Below are positions 15,114 to 18,775 of a stretch of 18,775 nucleotides of DNA, in pieces. This stretch comes from DAOUEO01 sp963763495 (GTDB lineage Bacteria; Chloroflexota; Dehalococcoidia; DSTF01; JALHUB01), in NCBI GenBank assembly GCA_963763495.1, contig CAVXOY010000003.1, positions 1-18,775 on the forward strand, given 5' to 3'. The translations under genes were made by a program, and so were the position numbers. Under the pieces are notes generated by a model. That model was not told the DNA's origin. It did not search any database and saw nothing but the letters and a program-made list of their open reading frames with translations. Each line of letters starts with the position of its first letter. Position 1 is the stretch's first letter.

Positions 15114-15819
15114 TTAGCTAGAGAGCGCGCCTACCGCACTCTTCAGGATTGATCGCCAGATGAACAGACCATCCTCGCCGCCCATCAGCGCCTCGCTGGC
15201 CCGCTCCGGGTGGGGCATCATGCCCAGCACATTCCCGCGCTTGTTGATGATGCCGGCGATATTGTTCAGAGAGCCGTTGGGATTGGCCTCGGGCGTGATC
15301 GCTCCCTCCGGCGTCGCGTAACGGAAGACGACCTGTCCTTTTTCCTCCAGCAGGGCAAGGGTGTCGGCGTCCGCATAGTAGCTTCCTTCGCCGTGCGATA
15401 TGGGGATGCGGATGACCTGACCGGGCCGGCAGGCGCTGCTGAAGGGCGTTTCCGCATTCTCGACGCGGAGATCGGCGGGCTGGCAGCGGAACTGGAGGCT
15501 GTCGTTGCGCATGAGGGCGCCGGGTAGGAGGCCGGACTCACACAAGATCTGGAATCCGTTGCAGCTCCCGAACACCAGACGGCCCGATTTCGGCGTGGCG
15601 CACCACTGCCTCCATCACCGGCGAGAAGCGGGCGATGGCGCCTGTGCGGAGATAGTCGCCGTAGGAGAAGCCGCCCGGCAGGACGATGCAATCGTACTTC
15701 GAGAGGTCGCGCTCGCGATGCCAGACGTAGTCGACGTCTTGTTCGAGGATGGTGTCCAGGACGTAATGACAGTCCCCGTCACTCCAGGTGCCGGGGAACA
15801 CTACTACAGCAAAGCGCAT
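15114..15819 (-). CDS. purQ: Phosphoribosylformylglycinamidine synthase, PurQ glutaminase subunit, frameshifted
   Basis: PurQ hydrolyses glutamine and passes ammonia to PurL. Visible features are MRFAVVVFPGTWSDGDC, LPGGFSYGDYLRTGAIAR, the nucleophile motif GSCNGFQILCESG (Cys86 after repair) and the His/Glu pair of the class I triad in MMPHPERASEA. The nucleophile lies in a different frame from the N-terminus. Removing one A in the run at 15588-15590 joins VVRHAE to SGRLVFGSCNGF and gives 234 aa, a normal length. Uncorrected, the first frame ends at 15538 and the second opens at 15575. The start ATG at 15819 is chosen over an upstream in-frame ATG at 15852 because AAGGA precedes it at proper spacing and family members start here. 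A TATAAT -10 lies 40 bp upstream. Confidence 0.95.
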
Positions 15820-15857
15820 GGGAAATCCTTTTCTGTTGTTAGGAGCGGCCACTTCTA

Positions 15858-15863
15858 ATTATA
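15858..15863 (-). promoter_or_regulatory. -10 element of the purQ operon promoter
   Basis: Perfect TATAAT on the minus strand about 40 bp before the purQ ATG. The best -35 is weak (AGGACT at 16 bp). The predicted start near 15851 gives a 32-nt leader with the ribosome site. No purine riboswitch would fit in so short a leader. Confidence 0.5.
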
Positions 15864-15894
15864 CATGAGTGAGATTGTTAGTCCTAGGAGATTC

Positions 15895-15917
15895 TCCGGC
15901 GGGGCAGCAGCGCCGGA
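15895..15917 (-). terminator. Stem-loop downstream of the 7TM-HD gene
   Basis: TCCGGCG, a 9-nt loop, then CGCCGGA: a perfect 7-bp GC-rich stem 31 nt after the stop of the HD gene and before the purQ promoter. No T-run follows, so intrinsic termination would be weak. Position is the main argument. Confidence 0.4.
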
Positions 15918-15947
15918 AGTGACCGTTGTTGAGCGGTCCAGCCGTCT

Positions 15948-18125
15948 CTATTGGCGCTTCTTGGAAGGGGTAGTGGGTGAGGGGGAGGGAAAGCGCAGCC
16001 GGCGGGATGGCTTCTTTGAGCTGCTCTCGGGGGCGGCCGGGTACTCCAGGCGGGGATGATATACGCCGCGGAGGGTGGACTTGAAGGACTCCGCTGCTAT
16101 CTTGATCTCGCGCAGCGTGAGGTCTGACTCGTCGAGCTGCCCTTCAGCCAAACGTTCCGCGATGACCTCGTCCACCATTGTGTCGATTCGTTCCGGGGAG
16201 CGGTCGCCGCCGGCCCGGATCGTCGCTTCCACCGAGTCGGCGAGCATGACTATCGCCACCTCCCGGCTTTGGGGCTTGGGACCGGGGTAGGTGAACAGCG
16301 ATGGGTCGACCTTCTCGCCGGCTTCTGTAGCCTTGCGGTAGAAATACGCAGCCTGGCCTGTTCCGTGATGTTGGGTGATGAAGTCCCGCACCTGGGGAGG
16401 GAGGCCGTGTTCTCGGGCCAATTCCAGGCCGTCGGCTACGTGGCGGAGAACGATCTGGGCGCTGCGACGGAAATCCAGCTTGTCGTGAGGGTTGCTTCCC
16501 GCCATTTGGTTTTCAATGTAGTAGCCAGGCTGCTTCAGCTTGCCCACGTCGTGGAAATAGCAGCCGACACGGACAAGGAGGGAGTCAGCGCCGATGAGGT
16601 CGGCCGCCCGCTCGGCAAGGTTGCCCAGAATCACGCTATGATGGAACGTCCCCGGCGCCTCGTCCTGGAGCCGGCGCAGCAGAGGCTGGTTGAGCTGGGC
16701 CAGTTCCATGAGCTGGACGCGGGTGGTTATGCCGAAAAGAGATCCCAGGGTCACGAAAGCCCCTGCCGCCAGCATGCCGGATACAGAGCCGCCGATCAGC
16801 GCCGCTAGGCCCATCCAAGGGAGATCGATCATCTCGCGGTTGAGGTCCAGGAACCAGGCGGCCGTCAGCATTGCCATCGAGACCAGGGCGGCGACTATGC
16901 CGGCCAGCAGATAGCGGTTCAACCGCTCCGCCCGGTGGACGGCTAGGGTACCCGCGACGCCCCCGAAACCATAGACTCCCGTGGCCCGCAGAGTGTCCAA
17001 GGGAGCCGAGGTCATGGTCGCTGAGACGCCGGGCAGGTAGACGACGATAAACGTCACCAAGGCTGCCAACGCGGCGGCGGTGACGATCGCCAGCCGGGTC
17101 TCCAAGAAGGCTGCCAGCATGATGGGGACGGCTGCCAGCGGCAGAGCGTAGGCCAGGAAATGCCGGTCGTGATCAGGCAAGACGAGGGGAAGATAAAGCT
17201 TGGCAGCCAAGGTAGCAAGTGCGGTCGCCACCAATAGAAGGGCAAGACGCCGGAGGTCAACGCTGCCCGCGGATGGGAAGGCGTAGACGTAGGAGCCGAG
17301 AAGGCCGCCGGTAACGATGGATACGAGCAGAATCGCCGCCGCGTTGCGCCATCCGAGTTGGGCGGAGAGGAGCCCCGCCTCGCGCATCGCTTCGATGGCC
17401 GTGCTATCGATGACGTCGCCGCTGCGCACGATCGTCTGGTTCTTGGCATAGGTCACCAGGACCGGCACGACCGCTGCCCTTGCTTCCTCTTTCTTCTCCT
17501 CAGTCTTCGCAGGGTCCACATCCAGATTGGCGACGACGAACGGCTTCACCATCAGGTCCACCAGCGCCGCCTCGTCCGGGGAGAGGGATGAGTCGATGAT
17601 CTGGGGAACCTGCTCGCCTATCTGGCCTTCCTGACCCCCGGTGACCGCCTCGCTAAGGACCTGCCCCAGCACCCGCTTGGCCTCGCCCGTCACCGTCTGC
17701 CACTGATTCGCCGTCATGTCGAGGATGAAGGCTTCATAGCCGGGCGCCAGCAGGTTCTCGGTACCGCGGAGGGCGCTGAGTTTCTGAGAGCGGCTCAAGT
17801 CGGTGGAGTCGCGCACCCGTCCGGCGTCGCCGATGAGCTTGTCCAGCTTCTCAGTCTGTTGCGAGCGTACTTCAGAGCTGAAGACGAGAACATCCGGCAC
17901 CGCTTGCGCCGCATTCTCTCGTTCCTTCTCTGTGAGCACCGCGCTCTCGAAAGAGAAGTCCCGCGGCGCCTGCCAGGTGCGCGAGGCTATGTCGCCCGCG
18001 TCCACTTGAAGCGATTGCGGGATCACGGGGAGGAGCGCCAAAGCCAGTGCCGCCGCCAGCGCGGTGCTGAAGATGAGGGCGCCCATGCGGTTCAAGGGCT
18101 GAGATGGGCGACGAGAACTCCGCAA
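15948..18125 (-). CDS. 7TM-HD (PgpH-type) cyclic-di-AMP phosphodiesterase-like protein
   Basis: At 725 residues it has the PgpH layout. Membrane helix 1 is at about 14-36, an extracytoplasmic 7TMR-HDED-like region at about 37-260, seven helices at about 262-480, then a cytoplasmic HD domain. Metal and catalytic residues are visible: FHHSV (H495, H496), CYFHDVGK (H525, D526), QHHGT (H586, H587) and MLADSVEA. In Firmicutes PgpH hydrolyses c-di-AMP to pApA; activity here is inferred. The start is TTG at 18125, fixed by GAGGAGG at 18133-18139 eight bases upstream. The last ~28 residues are Ser/Pro/Lys/Arg-rich, probably disordered. The usual Firmicutes neighbours (phoH, ybeY, era) are absent. Confidence 0.92.
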   Translation of the reverse strand: MRSSRRPSQPLNRMGALIFSTALAAALALALLPVIPQSLQVDAGDIASRTWQAPRDFSFESAVLTEKERENAAQAVPDVLVFSSEVRSQQTEKLDKLIGDAGRVRDSTDLSRSQKLSALRGTENLLAPGYEAFILDMTANQWQTVTGEAKRVLGQVLSEAVTGGQEGQIGEQVPQIIDSSLSPDEAALVDLMVKPFVVANLDVDPAKTEEKKEEARAAVVPVLVTYAKNQTIVRSGDVIDSTAIEAMREAGLLSAQLGWRNAAAILLVSIVTGGLLGSYVYAFPSAGSVDLRRLALLLVATALATLAAKLYLPLVLPDHDRHFLAYALPLAAVPIMLAAFLETRLAIVTAAALAALVTFIVVYLPGVSATMTSAPLDTLRATGVYGFGGVAGTLAVHRAERLNRYLLAGIVAALVSMAMLTAAWFLDLNREMIDLPWMGLAALIGGSVSGMLAAGAFVTLGSLFGITTRVQLMELAQLNQPLLRRLQDEAPGTFHHSVILGNLAERAADLIGADSLLVRVGCYFHDVGKLKQPGYYIENQMAGSNPHDKLDFRRSAQIVLRHVADGLELAREHGLPPQVRDFITQHHGTGQAAYFYRKATEAGEKVDPSLFTYPGPKPQSREVAIVMLADSVEATIRAGGDRSPERIDTMVDEVIAERLAEGQLDESDLTLREIKIAAESFKSTLRGVYHPRLEYPAAPESSSKKPSRRLRFPSPSPTTPSKKRQ

Positions 18126-18209
18126 CGGGTTGGCCTCCTCATCAATGCCGGGGTGTCTGACGCTGCGCGTGCCCTCAGGCTTTGCTGAAGGCGTCTGTAG
18201 CCAAGCATC

Positions 18210-18238
18210 ATGATAGCAGAAAGAGAGGCCCTCGGTAA
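18210..18238 (-). promoter_or_regulatory. Candidate extended -10 promoter for the 7TM-HD gene
   Basis: The minus strand reads TGCTATCAT (18210-18218), an extended -10 with one mismatch, and a weak TTACCG at 18233-18238 as -35 after 17 bp. It lies about 85 bp upstream of the TTG start. Confidence 0.4.
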
Positions 18239-18294
18239 CGAAAGGCTACCTGATGCCGTCAAGGGGAGAATCTGCCAGCAGAGGGATTCTAAGC

Positions 18295-18681
18295 CTATCT
18301 CTGGGCCTGCTGCTCGAGCAGAAGCTCGGTCACTTTGGTGAGCGCATCGTAGGCATAAAGGATGTAGTCACGGGGGTGAAGGTCCAGCTTTACCAGCTTC
18401 TCGTCGCGCCCTCCTATCGGGTCGAGCATCTGGCGGGACGAGTCTATGCTGATTTCCAGTTCGTAGAGGTCGCCATCGGCGCCCAGAACGACGCAGCCCC
18501 GCTCAGGGCTCTCCGCCGCTCCCCCCTCGACTTCGATGCCGTAGGTGAAGAACGAACCGGGGAAGGGTGGGAAGGGGTCGAGTTGGGAGACGGCCTCGTG
18601 TAGCAGATCGCTGAGCTGCCGGGCTGCTGTCTCAACGATCAGGTCGGCCTGTGTCTTGCGGGTCATGGGATCGTTGTTCAT
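18295..18681 (-). CDS. Uncharacterised 128-aa protein
   Basis: I do not recognise the family. It is soluble-looking, with no signal or membrane segment. A helical N-terminus (TQADLIVETAARQLSDLLHEAV) leads to a central region likely rich in strands (GSFFTYGIEVEGGAAESPERG, then CVVLGADGDLYELEISID) and a C-terminal helix (DYILYAYDALTKVTELLLEQQAQR). The ATG at 18681 is the only reasonable start after an in-frame stop at 18706-18708, although the AAGGAG at 18702-18707 is about 20 nt away, too far to serve it well. A TATAAT promoter lies just upstream. It is the first gene of the minus-strand block that includes the 7TM-HD gene, with 169 nt between them. Confidence 0.75.
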   Translation of the reverse strand: MNNDPMTRKTQADLIVETAARQLSDLLHEAVSQLDPFPPFPGSFFTYGIEVEGGAAESPERGCVVLGADGDLYELEISIDSSRQMLDPIGGRDEKLVKLDLHPRDYILYAYDALTKVTELLLEQQAQR

Positions 18682-18732
18682 GGCTGGCCTGATCGGGCCA
18701 TCTCCTTACTTCCCATCGAGGAGTCTGCTACG

Positions 18733-18762
18733 ATTATAGTGCCCCCTAGGAGACCGCGTCCA
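18733..18762 (-). promoter_or_regulatory. Promoter for the 128-aa gene
   Basis: Perfect TATAAT (18733-18738) with TGGACG (18757-18762) as -35 after an 18-bp spacer, minus strand. The predicted start near 18726 gives a leader of about 45 nt. Confidence 0.5.
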
Positions 18763-18775
18763 GGCGGAGCATGGC

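Noticed and set aside
2732..15590. Programmed +1 frameshifting as the explanation for the eight breaks.
   Set aside because: The slip sites share no codon or heptamer, lack in-frame stops at the shift, and occur in unrelated genes, often at short repeats. Kept only as a minor alternative to sequence error.
3711..18344. Exact 14-nt repeat CACTTTGGTGAGCG at 3711-3724 and 18331-18344.
   Set aside because: One copy overlaps the LCP start and promoter -10, the other is inside a coding region. A single 14-nt match is expected by chance at about this frequency in 18.8 kb.
18678..18701. Seven-codon frame ATG to TGA overlapping the ATG of the 128-aa gene, behind AAGGAG.
   Set aside because: The AAGGAG directly abuts the ATG, too close for normal initiation, and the peptide has no attenuator-like composition.
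1..18775. tRNA or rRNA genes, CRISPR arrays, transposases, phage or defence genes.
   Set aside because: No cloverleaf, rRNA motif, regularly spaced repeat or mobile-element protein was seen by eye on either strand.

Overview
The window is about 18.8 kb of GC-rich bacterial chromosome, almost entirely coding and mostly on the minus strand. It looks like a core-genome housekeeping block. The gene set suggests Chloroflexota, perhaps a Dehalococcoidia-like lineage: a PgpH-type 7TM-HD protein, an LCP protein, DUF4389 membrane proteins, a double zinc-ribbon protein, rplI next to dnaB, and small-type PurL with a separate PurQ. This placement is inference from gene content; there is no rRNA, tRNA or marker alignment to confirm it. 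I see no phage, transposon, CRISPR or defence genes.

Layout in coordinate order. (1) 4-1626 minus: murJ, lipid II flippase, divergent from rpsT (1746-2138 plus, TTG start, long basic tail). (2) 2139-2320: convergent intergenic region with nested inverted repeats. (3) 2321-5667 minus: an LCP (LytR-CpsA-Psr) protein, an uncharacterised protein with faint nucleotidyltransferase-like features, and ComF. (4) 5838-6525 plus: moaD and moaE, overlapping by 8 nt. (5) 6598-6906 minus: small double zinc-ribbon protein with a near-consensus promoter. (6) 7119-10860 minus: replication operon, transcribed rplI, a 67-aa protein, dnaB, then a DnaC/DnaI-like protein with two ATPase modules. Two candidate promoters precede rplI, one overlapped by a 19-bp palindrome. 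(7) 11076-15819 minus: purine operon, transcribed purQ, two DUF4389 membrane-protein genes, then purL. (8) 15948-18125 minus: 7TM-HD c-di-AMP phosphodiesterase-like protein. (9) 18295-18681 minus: unknown 128-aa protein.

The strongest anomaly runs across these regions. Eight genes (LCP, the unknown at 3758-4889, comF, rplI, purL, purQ and both DUF4389 genes) are each broken or altered by one reading-frame change. Every one is repaired by removing a single base; none needs a base added. Several of these genes are normally essential or single-copy. Insertion-biased sequencing or assembly error is therefore the likeliest explanation, with real decay or +1 recoding less likely. I annotate these genes over their full span and give the repaired reading.

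Functionally the block joins cell-envelope assembly (MurJ, LCP, probable c-di-AMP turnover), replication (DnaB and its presumed loader), ribosomal proteins, de novo purine synthesis (FGAM synthase) and molybdopterin synthase. The less ordinary items are the tandem-ATPase helicase loader, the four DUF4389 domains inserted between purQ and purL, a MoaD whose Gly-Gly is not terminal, and the palindrome over the distal rplI promoter.
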